Assembly (NCBI GenBank): GCA_027257055.1
Contig: JAPVLO010000003.1
Coordinates: 13,457,501 to 13,521,500, forward strand
From: Cephalopachus bancanus
Taxonomy: Eukaryota; Chordata; Mammalia; Primates; Tarsiidae
Direction: 5' to 3'
DNA: 64,000 bases
In this document: piece after piece, positions 36,570 through 49,145 of the stretch
Layout: each line of letters starts with the position of its first letter
How positions within the stretch are numbered: the stretch's first letter is position 1
Program-made: the position numbers and the translations under genes
The notes under the pieces: generated by a model
What the model saw: the letters and a program-made list of their open reading frames with translations, nothing else
What the model was told of the DNA's origin: nothing
The model's database searches: none

Positions 36570-36765
36570 GGTGATGGCCATGGAGAAAAACTTCAGAGAA
36601 GTGGACTTAGAGCCTGAAACAATTTTAAGTCTGCTTTTGTCATTTACTAGCAGTGGAATATTAGGCCAAAATCTTACTGCTGAGCTTTTTATAAAATTGG
36701 AACACCCACAGTTCTCTCAAAGAGGTGCTGTAAGGATTCAATAAAACTGAAAGGCAAAAGCTTGA
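36570..36765 (-). mobile_element. MIR-like fragment
   Basis: CATTTACTAGCAGTGGAATATT and GGTGCTGTAAGGATTCAATAA suggest a reversed MIR. Tentative. Confidence 0.45.
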
Positions 36766-36803
36766 TCTAAACCCAAAACCCTAAAGTAAGGGATGTGGCT
36801 CCA

Positions 36804-36994
36804 TACAACACTGGTTTCCAAACTTGCCTGCACCTCAGAGTTGCCTTGGGAGTTTCAAACTTCTGATGATGCAGTTCTACCTCCCAAATCCAACCATCCC
36901 GGGGACAGTAGTCTAGGGTACACCCTAGCTGTTGGACTTTGAAAAACTCCCCAGAAGAGTCTAGCATGCAGTAAACGTTGAAAACCACTAGTCC
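36804..36994. mobile_element. MER5A-like DNA transposon
   Basis: Ends CTGGTTTCCAAACTTG and TTGAAAACCACTAG are inverted repeats. Central CCTGCACCTCAGAGTTGCC and GATGATGCAGTTC are MER5 landmarks. Confidence 0.75.
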
Positions 36995-37574
36995 CAGGAA
37001 AGCCAGAAAGAAAAGCAATGACGCTTTGAGGGTTGAAACACGACACAAAGCTGACCCAAGAATCCAGGTGAGGCAGAAGCCTGGAACTGCAGAAGGGGGG
37101 ACAGGGCAGGGTGCTGGAGGGTTCCTTAATCCTCAAGTCCTCTGAGTGAAGCTCAGACTGCTGCAGACCAGGAAAGGAACGAGCACTTAGTATGCTACCA
37201 GGCAAGGTTAATACAATGCAATTCAAGAACAATTCCATACCCCGCCCTAAATGAGCTTCTTACAAGCAATGTCCACACTTTTGACCATTTCATTCTCCTC
37301 ACATAGGGCCTTACATATACTAGATGCTCTATGGCTTGATTATTTTTCTCAACAAATAAATAGTTGAAAAAACACAGGTCTTACCAGTAAATGAAATAAA
37401 CTGTAGTTATCAGAAAACTCATACCTGGAAGAGCTCACTCCCTGAAGTGAGTTAGTAAGATAAATGATATGTTGCAGTAATGCTAGTACATACAATCCTT
37501 CTTTTTCTTTTAAGAGGCAGCATGTAATTTTTGCATTTTTCTTCGGGAGCCTCTCTAATAAAGAGTAACTTGTC

Positions 37575-37760
37575 CACTACTTTCAGAATAAAGCTAAATA
37601 CTTCTAGACTTCAAAGCCAAATAAATCCCACAGTTCCAGAAGACCAAGACACCCTGAACAAATACCTCTGACCTTGAATTCCCTGCTCTCCTATTAAAAT
37701 ATCCCCATATCCCAGACCGCCTTTCTCAGTTTCCACCCTTGAACATCCCACTGGATCTGC
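37575..37760 (+). mobile_element. Possible L2 fragment
   Basis: TTCAGAATAAAGCTAAATAC and CCTTGAATTCCCTGC are L2-like. Weak. Confidence 0.35.
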
Positions 37761-38754
37761 CACTGCTGGCTTGTGTGCATGGCCTGGATGAGTTCCAAGC
37801 CAGCCTGGGATCCTCCCTGGACTCTGACCAGCAACTCTTTCTACCATCAAAGCAGCAATGCCACCCAACACAGATCGCAACGGACTGAGCAGGTGGTTCA
37901 GGGATTGGGTCTTGGGCCCCAGCAAACAGAAGCAATAAAAGGACTACGATCAGTGAAATGCCATGGAACAGTCTGTGGAGAGTACGCTGCAGGTTAATAA
38001 CTAACCCTAGTAAGCCTTTACAGTTTACCAGGCTTCCCTAAATAAAGCCCACATCCACTTCACAGGCAAGAGAACAGGAGATTCCCTGCCTTGTGCCGGG
38101 GAGAACACTAGCTCACGTTCAGAAGAGGTGATAGAGTCTTAGAGAGACAAAGAGGCATTCTGGGCATCTCTTGAAGGAGCTGGGGGGGCTGTGTGCAGGA
38201 AGTCGCACTTACTATGTGCTCAGCACTGCTCCTTTGCCACAGGTGAGCAGCAGTAGCAGGCTGGGAGCAAGCAGCCATGAGTGGACAGAGGCTGATGGGC
38301 AAGGCCTCCCCCATCTTGGGCCATGTGGTCTCCAAGGGCTCGTTTAGGAGTAAAACGCTAAAGTGGTTCCAGCTGTTCCATTTTCCTTCTCGTTGATTCT
38401 GCATTCCCTAAAATGTCTGCTGGCATCTCCCGCCAGGGAAGATGGAAAAGACCCACCAGGGCCTCCCTGAATATGTGAAGAGGACCCAAATAGGAGTGAG
38501 CTACACACACACAAAAAAAGAAGCCAAGGTCAAGGAAGGCACTAAAGTGTCAAGGGGTTGATAAAGGACCAAAAAGGAACAGAAAGTAGACATTAAAAAA
38601 AAAGCCACTCTTTCATCAAATCTACAGAAAATTTTCCAAAGATGAAGAATTTGGACCTCTTCAAAGAAGTAACATCCAATGGAAGATGAGGAGATGGTTG
38701 GGCTCACTGATGGGCTGAGCAAGGAGCAGGAATATTTAGCATGCTATCTCAAGT

Positions 38755-39010
38755 CTCAGTGACTTTGCATATGCAGCTTGGTCACCAGAAAGGCTGTTTT
38801 CCAAACTGTCCTCAGAAGGCGCAGCTTTCTCTTATACTTTCTGGGTTGCTCACCCTAACATTTACTCTCTCCTTACCTTAAGCCTCCCTCTGAGATTGTT
38901 CAAAGTCCTTGGTGACACTTTCCACATCAGGTGTAACTGCTTACCTCCACTCAAGCTTCTTGAGGACAAGGAGCCTCTGATCTCTGTGGGCCTGAGGTCA
39001 GATGCTTTAC
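38755..39010 (+). mobile_element. L2 fragment
   Basis: CAAGCTTCTTGAGGACAAGGAGCC and the preceding CT-rich blocks follow L2 3' sequence. Confidence 0.55.
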
Positions 39011-39305
39011 AGAAGGCCCTTCCTTGTGCCAACTGTACTCGGGGTAACCAAATGAGGAGAATTCCATCAACAAAATCCAGAAAGTATAAACTATACAGGA
39101 CAATGGCTCAGCTTCTTCAACAGAGAAATGGCCCAAAAAGGGGCAGGAGTGCAGGGAAGCTTTAGATTAAGAGCCTTGGAACATCAATTAAATGCAATGA
39201 AACAAAGGACACTGCTGAAAACCGAGGAGGAAAATTTGAACACTGACTAAATATCTGACACTAAAAAATAATGGTTAATTATTTTAGGTGTTTTGATAGT
39301 ATTGA

Positions 39306-39400
39306 GATATACTATACATGTACATATATATTATATATATATAATATATATTATACATACATACATATATATAAAGAGAGAGACACACACACACACACAT
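39306..39400. repeat. AT-rich and (AC)n simple repeat
   Basis: TATATATTATATATATATAATATATATTATAC-type AT sequence followed by a short GA and (AC)9 run; strongly self-complementary. Confidence 0.9.
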
Positions 39401-39517
39401 GGGATCTTACTATGTTGTCGAGACTGGCCTCAAATTCTTGAGCTCAAGCGATTCTTCTACCTCGGCCTCCCTCCCAAGTAGCTAGGACCACAGGTGTGTG
39501 CCACTACTACACCAGGC
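39400..39517 (-). mobile_element. Alu left-arm fragment
   Basis: GGGATCTTACTATGTTGTCGAG to CACTACTACACCAGGC: one reversed arm only. Confidence 0.75.
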
Positions 39518-39589
39518 TCTACTGTTAAAAGACATAGTCCTTTTCTTTTAGAGATACATCCTGAAGTACATGTTTGAAATTACATGTTT

Positions 39590-39785
39590 AGAATTTGTTT
39601 TAAATATCAGGAGAGGGCAGTAGTGTGGGTATAAATGAAACGAGAGTTGCCACATACTCATAAGTATGGAAGCTTGATCATGCGTACTTAGGGTCCATTA
39701 TACAGTTAGATTTGTCTGCTTTTGAATATTTAGAAATTTCCATAACAAAATATTTAGAAATTTCCGTAACAAAAATCTCAAAAAG
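39590..39785 (+). mobile_element. L1 3' end fragment
   Basis: GTATGGAAGCTTGATCATG and TATTTAGAAATTTCCATAAC are L1M 3' UTR-like. It includes a 24-bp tandem duplication (39726-39773) of TATTTAGAAATTTCC(A/G)TAAC. Confidence 0.6.
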
Positions 39786-39899
39786 GAGTGGGCAGGACTG
39801 AAGTGAATATTATACATTCTGCAGTTGCTCACCAAAAGTCACCAGCAGCAACTGACTTCAGCTCATCCACAGTGAAAGTGAAGTCAAAACATTAGTTCC

Positions 39900-40188
39900 A
39901 GCCAGGTAGCTCAGCCTGTAATCCCAGTGCTTTGGGAGGCCGAGGTAAATGGATTCCCTGAGCCTGAGGGTTCGAGACCCACCTGGGCAACTTGGCGAGA
40001 CCTCATCTCTACAATAAATCAAAAAAATTAGCCGGGCATGGTAGCGCACGCCTGTAGTTCCAGCTACTTGGAAGGCTGAGACAGAAGGATCACCGGAGCC
40101 CAGCAGGTCAAGGCTGCAGTGGCCAGGAGCGTGCCACTGCACTCCAGTCTAGGCAACAGAGTGAGACTCCAACTCAAAAAAAAAAAAA
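39900..40188 (+). mobile_element. Alu, lineage-specific group
   Basis: Flanked by ATTAGTTCC (39891-39899 and 40189-40197). Carries the complete set of group-specific changes. Confidence 0.95.
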
Positions 40189-40411
40189 ATTAGTTCCTAC
40201 TTAGTGAGGAAAGGCCTGCAAGGGAAGCACATCAATTTGAGGGCTTATGTTGCTCTCTGCTGTCCCACTGATATTATCTCAGAAGATGAAGGGGTGATGG
40301 GAGGCAACCTCATAAAGACCAGGAGCAGATAAACTGAACACAATGAGAAAAATACAACTCTACAGCTAAAATCAGGCAAAAATCATAAAACAAAGCATTC
40401 CAGGAAGACTA

Positions 40412-40704
40412 CAGCCAGGCGCAGTGGCTCATGCCTGCAATCCAGCACTTTGGGAGGCTGAGGTGGGAGGACTGCTTGAGCCCAGGGGTTCGAGACTAGA
40501 CTGGGTAACATACAAGACCTCATCTATACGAAAAGTCAAAAACTAGCCAGGTGTGGTGGTGCATGCCTGTAGTCCCAGTTGCTCAGGAGGCTGAGGTGGA
40601 AGGATTGCCTGAGCTCAGGAAGTCAAGGCTGTGGTGAACTGTGATTGTGCCACTGCACTCCAGTCTGGGTAACAGAGTGAGACTTTGGCTCTAAAAAACA
40701 AAAA
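40412..40704 (+). mobile_element. AluJ-like
   Basis: GCCAGGCGCAGTGGCTCATGCC head. AluJ-type CTTGAGCCCAGGGGTTCGAG; tail GGCTCTAAAAAAC. Confidence 0.93.
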
Positions 40705-40739
40705 CATGAAAGATACTCAACTGGGGAACAGTGAAGACC

Positions 40740-41385
40740 ATAGGGTCCCCACTAACTCCCACTAGCCTGGTAAAATCAAACAAGCACAAGGCCAAGTGTT
40801 GGAGAAGAATGGATTAGGGGAGCTTTTATATACTGCTGGGACTCTGGAAAGCCATTTTGCATGACCTTAAAAGGCCCTACACATTCTTCCTCCCAGGTAC
40901 ACATCCAGAAGAGACGCTGGCTCACACATGTACACCAGACTAATTCCAGAAGGTTCAAAGCAGTATGTTTCTTAGTAGCTCCAAATTAAAAACATCCCAA
41001 AGGATAAATTCTGGTATATTCATGCAAGGAGATAACCACAGAGCATTAAGAACTATAGTTATCTCACTGACGTGGATGAACCTCACAGACACAATACTGA
41101 AAGAAAAATCCATTTGGATAAAGTTTACCGACATGCAAAACTAGTAAGATATCTTTTAGGGAAACACACATATGTAGAAAACCTATACGAAAAGGAAGGG
41201 ATGAAAGACAAACTTTAGGAGGAAGGGAAGGGAATGTAATTGGGGAGGGGCATTTGGGGGCGTTAACAGCATTGGTGATGGTCTTTGTTCTTAAGCTGGG
41301 TGGTGGCTACAAAGATGTTCATTGTATTATTTTTCCTTAAACTGTTCATGTTATAGAGAGTCTTTTGTATTTATAGTTCATCATT
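40740..41385 (+). mobile_element. L1 3' end
   Basis: CAAGTGTTGGAGAAGAATGG, ACATCCAGAAGAGACGC, GACGTGGATGAACCTCACAG and GTGGTGGCTACAAAGATG are a diverged sense L1 ORF2/3' UTR. Confidence 0.8.
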
Positions 41386-41654
41386 TAAAAATCTAAAGAA
41401 TGTGCTGGACAGAGGGCTTGCCAACACTGAGCAACTCAGACAAAAATGTAAGGGGGAGAAAGAAACTTGTCTGCCACACACCCCCAAACTAAGCCCAGAC
41501 AGCCTTGGAGGATGCACAAAGCAGAAAAGTCCCAGAGAAGAGGTGCCAAAATTCCAAGAATAAAAGCACAAGGTGAGAGCTGGGGACATCCAAGTCTCTG
41601 GTGGCAGTGCCACAAATGAATGGGCATGGCTGAGTTAAGAAGGTCTGGGCCTGC

Positions 41655-42420
41655 ATAAAAATCCATCTGTGAATGAATGGATAAACAGTACATGGCATAC
41701 ACTTAAAGGGATCGTTAGGGATCGTTATTCAGCATTAAAAAGGAATGAAGTTCTGGCGCCTGCTACAACATGGATGAACCTTGAGGACATTACGCTAAGT
41801 AAAATAAGCCAGACACAAACAAGCAAATACTGAGAGCAGCAGTGTAGGATTCCACTTAGATGGGTACCTAGAGGTGTCAAATTCACAGAGACAAGCTGGG
41901 TATAGTGGCTCATGCCTGTAATCCCAGCATTCTGGGAGGCTGAAGTGGGAGGATCTTTTGAGGCCAGGAGTTCGAGACCAGTCTGGGCAACAAAGCGAGA
42001 CCCCTGTCTCTCCAAAAGAAAGAAAAATTAGCAGGGTGTAGTGGCATGCACCTATAGTGTCAGCTACTAGGGAGGCTGAGGCAGGAGGATCACTTGAGTC
42101 CAGGAGTTCGAGGCTGCAGTGAGCCATGATTGTGTCACTGCACTCCAGTCTTGGTGACAGAATGAAACACTGTCTCAAAAAAATTCATAAAGACAAAAAA
42201 AAAAAAAAAAAAAAAAGGTGGAATGGTGGATGCCAGTGGCTGCAGGGAGGGAAAATGAGGAGTTAGTGTTTAATGGAGACAGAGTTTCAGTTTGGAAAGA
42301 TGAAAACATTCTGGAGATGGATGGTGGTGACTGTTACAAAACAATGTGTGACTGAACAGCACACTTAAAAATGGTAAATCTTATGTTTCTTACATTATAC
42401 CACGATTTCTGAAAAAAATT
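41655..42420 (+). mobile_element. L1 3' end interrupted by an Alu
   Basis: GAATGGATAAACAGTACATGG, CAACATGGATGAACCTTGAGG, then after the Alu GGTGGAATGGTGGATGCCAG and CACTTAAAAATGGTAAATC. Another copy of the same L1 region as 40740-41385 and 35995-36270. Confidence 0.82.
41895..42181 (+). mobile_element. AluJ-like inside L1
   Basis: Full-length. Imperfect flanking repeat AATTCACAGAGACA / AATTCATAAAGACA marks the insertion. A separate A-run (42198-42218) follows. Confidence 0.92.
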
Positions 42421-42999
42421 CAGAATTCAGGGTAGTTGTTACTGAGCCAGTGAGCAGATAAAACAAGGGAGAAGCCCGACCAGGCCCATCTCAACTCACC
42501 TGGGCGGATGTCATAATACAGACAACATTCACATCACAAGACATGCATGGAAAAGACACCACAGAGCTGAGGGATGTCAACTCTGCAGGCCCCTGCGAAC
42601 CAGGCAGTTGGCATCCTCACAGCCAGGCCTGCGGTGTGGACAATTCCACCTCTGGGACTGGGATGCTGGGTAACAAGGAAGCACCAGATGATCCCATGCG
42701 TGGGACAGGACCCTTGGGATATCATCTTCCAGTTCTTAGTTTCAAGAAGGAAATTCTGGGCACTCAGCCAGCCATGACTTTGGGGAAAAGAATCTGCAAA
42801 AACTGCTGAGAAATGGTAGACGGAATCCAAACGCCACAGATGCTGAAAGGCAAAGTGGTTCAGGAGAGACAGGGGGTTTTATTGCATGACATTCTGACCT
42901 TCCCTGGGAGTTCTAAGGGAACACATATTTAACACAGGAAGACTAGGTGTGCACAGCATGGGCTGGGGGGAAGAGCACTGGAAAATGAGTCAGGAAACC

Positions 43000-43095
43000 T
43001 AAATTCAATCTGGCTGTACCACAATCACCAGCCGAGTGGCCTGAGGCCATCTGCTCTCAGAGACCATCTGCAAAGGGGATGATAATGTGCACCTT
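43000..43095 (-). mobile_element. MIR-like fragment
   Basis: TAAATTCAATCTGGCTGTACC ... CATCTGCAAAGGGGATGATAATG is reversed MIR. Confidence 0.6.
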
Positions 43096-43571
43096 CCTAG
43101 GCGGTGGCGATTAAGGGAAGCAACACAGATTCTGTGAGCCTGGAAGGTGAGGGTTGCCTACAGGTAAGAGACCAGGTGCTTTGCATAGCAACCACCAACC
43201 CTGAGAGACAGGTAGAAACAGGTATTACTCACACAAGACACACCACACACACACACAGAGAACAAGGGTTGAATTTAAGTAAACACACAGAAAACGAGAG
43301 CTGAATTGAAGTATTCCAGAATAAGCATAAAAGTGGGCACCGAACTAGTGAGAAGCCTGTCAGGAAGCTTGGACAGGGAAGAAAAAAAAATTTTTTAAAG
43401 GATATACACCATGTTTATAAACATGTATACAAAAGCACAAAGACTGAAAGGAACAAAGTGAAACCAACCAGTTGCTAAGGAGTAGAATGGGAATATGTAA
43501 ACAAAATGTTTTTGCGATAATTTTAATGTTGTTCTATTAAGTGGTTTTTGAAACGTAGCCTACTTCTGACC

Positions 43572-43629
43572 TATGTAGTTGCTCTGTCTGCCCTTCTAGG
43601 TATGTAGTTGCTCTGTCTGCCCTTCTAGG
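43572..43629 (+). repeat. Perfect 29-bp tandem duplication
   Basis: The unit beginning TATGTAGTTGCTCTGTCTG occurs twice back to back without a mismatch, at the edge of an L2-like fragment running to about 43730. Confidence 0.95.
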
Positions 43630-44328
43630 CTGGGAGCTCAAGAAACTATCTTCTCTCTCCCTCACCATAATACCCCCTTGCTTAATGCAGTGTATGGGCT
43701 CAGTAAGACTTTGCTGACTGAGGAAACTGTGCAGTAGGGGGAAGAAAACATTTTGGAAAACAATTTAAAATAAATCAGAAATTGAAATCAAGTGGAACTA
43801 GTAAAATAAATCCAGCTCTAGAGAGAAGCCACGCATACCACAGGAGTGGGATTAGGAGGATAAGGGCCGGGGAGGGGGTACACCAGGGATGCTGCAGGGC
43901 TTGAGCCCCCCTCTGCAGGATCAGCTTGGGCTGGGAGCAGAGTCGTAGGCATCCCCGGGCAGGTGAGAGAGTTGTAGTCATCCCATAGCCGGTGATCCTA
44001 GATATAAGGGGACTCTGAGGTCACATCAACAAGACCTTTAACTTGCCAGTAAGAAAAGGTGATTAGGAAGAGAGGGGCTCAGAATCAGGCAGCTTGGTTC
44101 TCACCCAGGAAGGGGCAGTAGGCAGCAAACAGCTCAGATGGCCAACCAGCACTGGGTGCTCCCCACCCAGCTACGGAGCTCTGGAAATGTAAAGTGAGGA
44201 GGGCCAAGAGCCTCACCCTAAAGAGACACAAACTCATGCCTACAGTCCCTATGCAGCTGTGCTGAAATGGTGGGAAGAGAGGCTTTATCAACCCATACAA
44301 GTTCATCATTTTAAATACACACTTTGAG

Positions 44329-44872
<544 letters not shown>

Positions 44873-45676
44873 AAAAAAATAAAAATACATATTTTTACAG
44901 CTACATACAAAAGAAAAAAGTGCAGACGGATGTATGCCCCAATTCTAACACAGGTTATCTCTGATGAAACTGTAGATGCAGTTTTAGCTTCTCTTGCTTC
45001 TCTGTATTTTCTAATCAATCAGCCATGAACATGTGCTAAACATGAAATGAAAGCAGGGAGAGGGAAGTACATGCCAACCTGGAAAAACCAACGGCAGGCA
45101 GCCTTGGGTAGAGGTAGAAACGAGAGTGCAGTTTCCTGTGGAAGAAAAGCACTGGGTAGGGAGAGAGGGGCAGTGGGAGAAGCCCACCCTCAGCCGGCCA
45201 GAGGGAGTCAGGCAGTGGGCAGGGATAGAACATGTGTTTTGAGGACAAATGGTAGGCGGAGGATTTCTGTGGTTGCTGGGCTGGATTTTTTCTAAGTCCC
45301 CACGCAAGAATTTAAGGGAAGGCCCCACCCCACCAACCTTCTGCTATTTCAAAACTAAACAGACCTGTGCCTTCATCCACTGCAGTGTACTAGGGACAGA
45401 ATTCAATGAGATTATGCACGTGAAAGTGCTTAGCAAGTTAATATTTGTTCAGAGCCCTGTACCAGTGTAGGGTCATGTTACTGGCACTGGAGAGGCTGGG
45501 CAGACCCCACCATCACCCACAGACCAACCCCCCCATCCCTAATTAACACTGACAATTCAGCAAATGTGGAACCAGAATGAGAGCTCTTGCCTGTACCATC
45601 ATATGCCCTTTGTAAGGATATCTATCAGCTGCCTCTCCTGTTCCTCACTTCAAATCTCCTTTTAAGACCAAGAAAG

Positions 45677-45973
45677 AGCCGGGCTCGGCGGCTCAGCCTG
45701 TAATCCCACGCCTTTGGGAGGCTGAGGTGGGTGGATTGCCTGAGCCCACGGGTTCGAGACCCGCCTGGGCAACTTGGTGAGCCCTCATCTCTACAATAAA
45801 TCAAAAAGTTAGCCAGGCGTGGTAACGCGCGCCTGTAGTTCCAGCTACTCGGAAGGCTGAGGCGGAAGGATCGCCGGAACCCAGCAGGTCGAGGCTGCGG
45901 TGGCTGGGAGCGGCCACTGCACTCCAGTCTGGGCGACAGAGTGAGACTCCAACTCAAAAAAATTAAAAATAAA
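45677..45973 (+). mobile_element. Alu, lineage-specific, well preserved
   Basis: Flanked by ACCAAGAAAG (45667-45676 and 45974-45983). It retains many CpGs (GCGCGCC, GGCGGAAGGATCGCCGG), which suggests a comparatively young copy. Confidence 0.95.
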
Positions 45974-46514
45974 ACCAAGAAAGGCTATGCCCCAAAATAA
46001 CACAAACTCGTGACCCACTAGATAATCCAAGACTCCCCATGGTCTTGTTCATGGTCTAGAGGGGGTGAGATAGGGTAAACACTAGAGGGCCACCTTTAGC
46101 CAACACCTGCCCTGCAGGGGCAGAAAATGCAAGCAACTCAGACCTTGTAATAAGGCAGGAAGCCCATGGCAGCCAGAGTCTTGGGAGAGAGCAGAAATGA
46201 GAAGTCGCCTTCTCAGACCTCCTAGAGTGTCCTCATTTCTTCCCAACCAAAGGTGAAGACAGCCCTGCCCTCCAAGCCTTCCTTTCCTCCTCCCTCCCAC
46301 ACTTAACTTGACTCCACCTGTGAACTGCTCTGCCACCCGCCCTCTGGTCTCCAGTCCCTCCTCCCAGCCAGCCTCCACTCCACTTTGGCAAAAATAGACC
46401 CCCTAAAATCACAGATCAACCCCTATCTCCAAGACTGCCACACCGTCTACCTCTACTAATTGCCCACAGCAGGTTTTAAGGCATGGTGGAGCTGTCTCAA
46501 TTCTCACAGCTCTA

Positions 46515-46690
46515 GAGCCAGCGTTTTTTCAGAGGGAATGTCAGAATCACCTGGACTACTTGTTAAAGATCCAGTTTCCTGAACTGCTCAATCAGAAATT
46601 CTGGAGGTGGGCTCTGGGGATTTTAATTGGAGAAAAAAAAATCCCAGATGAATTTTGTGTACACTAAAGTTAGAGATCATTTGAGTTTCC
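46515..46690. mobile_element. MER5-like DNA transposon fragment
   Basis: TCAGAATCACCTGGACTACTTG and CAGAAATTCTGGAGGTGGG are MER5A landmarks. Confidence 0.75.
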
Positions 46691-46826
46691 ACTGTTTAGG
46701 AAAATCTGTCCTATTTCCAACAGCCAGGAACATACCCCAACCCCTTCTATGATCCTGTGTTAGGTCAAGGGGTCAGTCCTCCTCCAACTGCTGACCTTAT
46801 GCTCTACACCTTCAAAAGCTGGGCAG

Positions 46827-47090
46827 GCTGGGCACGGTGGCTCAGCCTGTGATCCCAGCACTTTGGGAGGCCGAGGTGAGAGGACTGCCTGAGCTCAGGG
46901 GTTCGAGACTAGCCTGGGCAACTTGGTGAGACTTTGTCTCTACAATAAAACAAAAAAACTAGCCAGGTGTGGTGGTATGTTCTGTAGTTCCAGCTATTTG
47001 GAAGGCTAAGGCTAAGGCGGAAGGATAGTCTAAACTCAGCAGGTAGAGGCTGCGGTGGCCATGAGTATACCACTGCACTCCAGCCTGTTC
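46827..47090 (+). mobile_element. Alu, lineage-specific, missing its 3' end
   Basis: Stops abruptly at GCACTCCAGCCTG with no A-tail. A MIR-like sequence follows, so a deletion removed the tail. Confidence 0.92.
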
Positions 47091-47094
47091 CACC

Positions 47095-47215
47095 TTTCAC
47101 TGAGCGACTCAAGGGAAGTCACTTCATATCCACAGACCTCAGTTTCCCATCTATACAATGAGCGAGATAGGTGCTGTCCAGGGTCCTTTTCAACTCCAAA
47201 ATAAGGCATGTGACC
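47095..47215 (-). mobile_element. MIR-like fragment
   Basis: CCTCAGTTTCCCATCTATACAATGAG is the antisense MIR signature. Confidence 0.65.
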
Positions 47216-47433
47216 TTTATGTTGTGTCACATGTTTTGTCAGATCAGAAGTTTCAGTCCTAAAATTCTAAGAACCTGCATTTTTCTGTTTTGGGGGTTTT
47301 GTTTTGCTTTGTTGGTTGGGGGGGGGTTCTTTTCTCATCCAAAGTGAAAACGTTTAAAAAACCTCTCATACTACATCCAACATTCAATTTCCACCAAAGA
47401 AGAGCCAACCAATAATGAACCTGCTTGGTATGG

Positions 47434-47537
47434 CTTTTTTTTTTTTTTTTGAGTTGGAGTCTCACTCTGTCGCCCAGACTGGAGTGCAGTGGCCGCTCCC
47501 GGTCACCGCAGCCTTGACCTGAGCCACTGAGCCTGGC
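47434..47537 (-). mobile_element. Alu remnant with large internal deletion
   Basis: The right-arm end (GAGTTGGAGTCTCACTCTG ... GCCTTGACCT) is joined directly to the element's extreme 5' end (GAGCCACTGAGCC), removing about 180 bases. A T-run follows. Confidence 0.9.
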
Positions 47538-47644
47538 TGGCTTTTTTTTTTTTTTTTTTTAACTGTCCGTCACTAGAAACTTCTTCAAATCCTTTCCAGG
47601 GTCTAAATCGGAGGAGTGAGAGGTTTATAAGATTACCAGCTACA

Positions 47645-47946
47645 GTGGGGCTCGGTGGCTCAGCCTGTAATCCCATGCCTTTGGAAGGCTGAGGTAAGTG
47701 AATTGCCTGAGCCCGCAGGTTCGAGACCCGCCTGGGCAACTTGGCAAGACCTCATCTCTACAATAAATCAAAAAATTAGCCGGGCGTGGTAGCACGCACC
47801 TGTACCTGTAGTTCCAGCTACTTGGAAGGCTGAGGCGGAAGGATTGCCAGAGCCCAGCAGGTCGAGGCTGCGGTGACCGGGAGTGGCCACTGCACTCCAG
47901 TCTGGGTGACAGAGTGAGACTCCAACTCAAAAAAAAAAAAAAAAAA
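47645..47946 (+). mobile_element. Alu, lineage-specific group
   Basis: Flanked by AGATTACCAGCTAC / AGATCATCAGCTAC (two mismatches). It has a private TGTACC duplication (CACCTGTACCTGTAG). Confidence 0.94.
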
Positions 47947-48949
47947 GATCATCAGCTACTAGCAACCTTTCAGCACCCTGTTGTTCACGGAGGCATATTA
48001 AAGCATTCCCCTCACTGAATCCTCTCAACAAGCCCATCTTAAAGATCAGGAAGTAGATGCTCAGAAAGCTGAAGTTGGCCAGTCTGCATAGCCAGGCTTA
48101 AGGTACGACAAAGGTAGATCTTCGAACTTTGAAACCTGCCATGGCTGCACTAGATCACAAGTCAATGTCAAGTTCCTCATACAGGGAAAGCAACAGCACC
48201 AAATGCAACACTGGCCCGTGAGCCGTCCACTCCAAGGCATGGTGGGCAAGTTAGCCAGCCAGCCACACATCCTAACAGCTTTCCACACAGAGCTGTGGGG
48301 AGACTGCACACAGGGCAATGGGAGGCGGGGCTGAGCCACAGCCACACGAGCAAAAGCAATGCCAGGGATTTAGTCAACAGAGAGCTAATATGAGTCAACA
48401 GTGGGTGCCGCTGCCAAGCACACTAATGGGATCTTCAGCTGCATTAATAGAAGGATAGTGTCTGGGGCAGGCAGAGGGCGGGAGTCCTGCCCTGTTCTGA
48501 ACAGATCACACCTGAGGGCTGGGCTGAGCAGCACTAGGCTACAGAGGGGTAGGTGCTGTCCAAGGCAGGGCCAGAGTTTCTGCAGAGGAGTGGCCTAGGG
48601 TGGCACTCGGGTGATTGGCAGGACAAGCAAAGGATTCACCTGGAAGCTGGGTCTGTACAGCAAGCCCACTGTAGGCTGTATGCCATAGATGGATGCTTAA
48701 ACCAAAGCATATTTTTTAATCCATATTTTACCAAAGATTGAGAAACCACTGACTGTCCATAGCAAAGGTAGAATACCCAGGGGCACTAGGTGACTCAACC
48801 TACCACCAGAGAAGAGGGCTTCAGGCCCTGTCGGAAGAGACAATGACAGTTGCTTCTCCCTTTATTATGCATAGTAACTGAGCTATGGCTTTGCCAACAG
48901 ACACAATTTGAGATCCTATAATCTCAAGTGTCAAAGTCTCCAAGAAGTC

Positions 48950-49145
48950 CTCCTGATTCCCCCATTCCATCTATCCCCAGCACCATGTCTGGGTGTGCCT
49001 GTCACATCAGTTAGCATCACTCAGAATTAAAAAACGTGTTTCCATCTGCATTTCCCAAGAGCCTCCAGGCCATATCTCAACTGCCTTTGTGTCCCCAATA
49101 CAGTGATTTGCACCCTGGAGAGGTCCAGTAACTGTGGACTAGACC
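48950..49145 (+). mobile_element. L2 fragment
   Basis: TCCTCCTGATTCCCCC and CCCAGCACCATGTCTGG then CAATACAGTGATTTGCACCC follow L2. Confidence 0.5.

Noticed and set aside
45625..45978. Many 60-140-codon frames with [13 protein letters not shown] / [21 protein letters not shown] peptides
   Set aside because: These are antisense translations of Alu elements, repeated at every Alu in the window.
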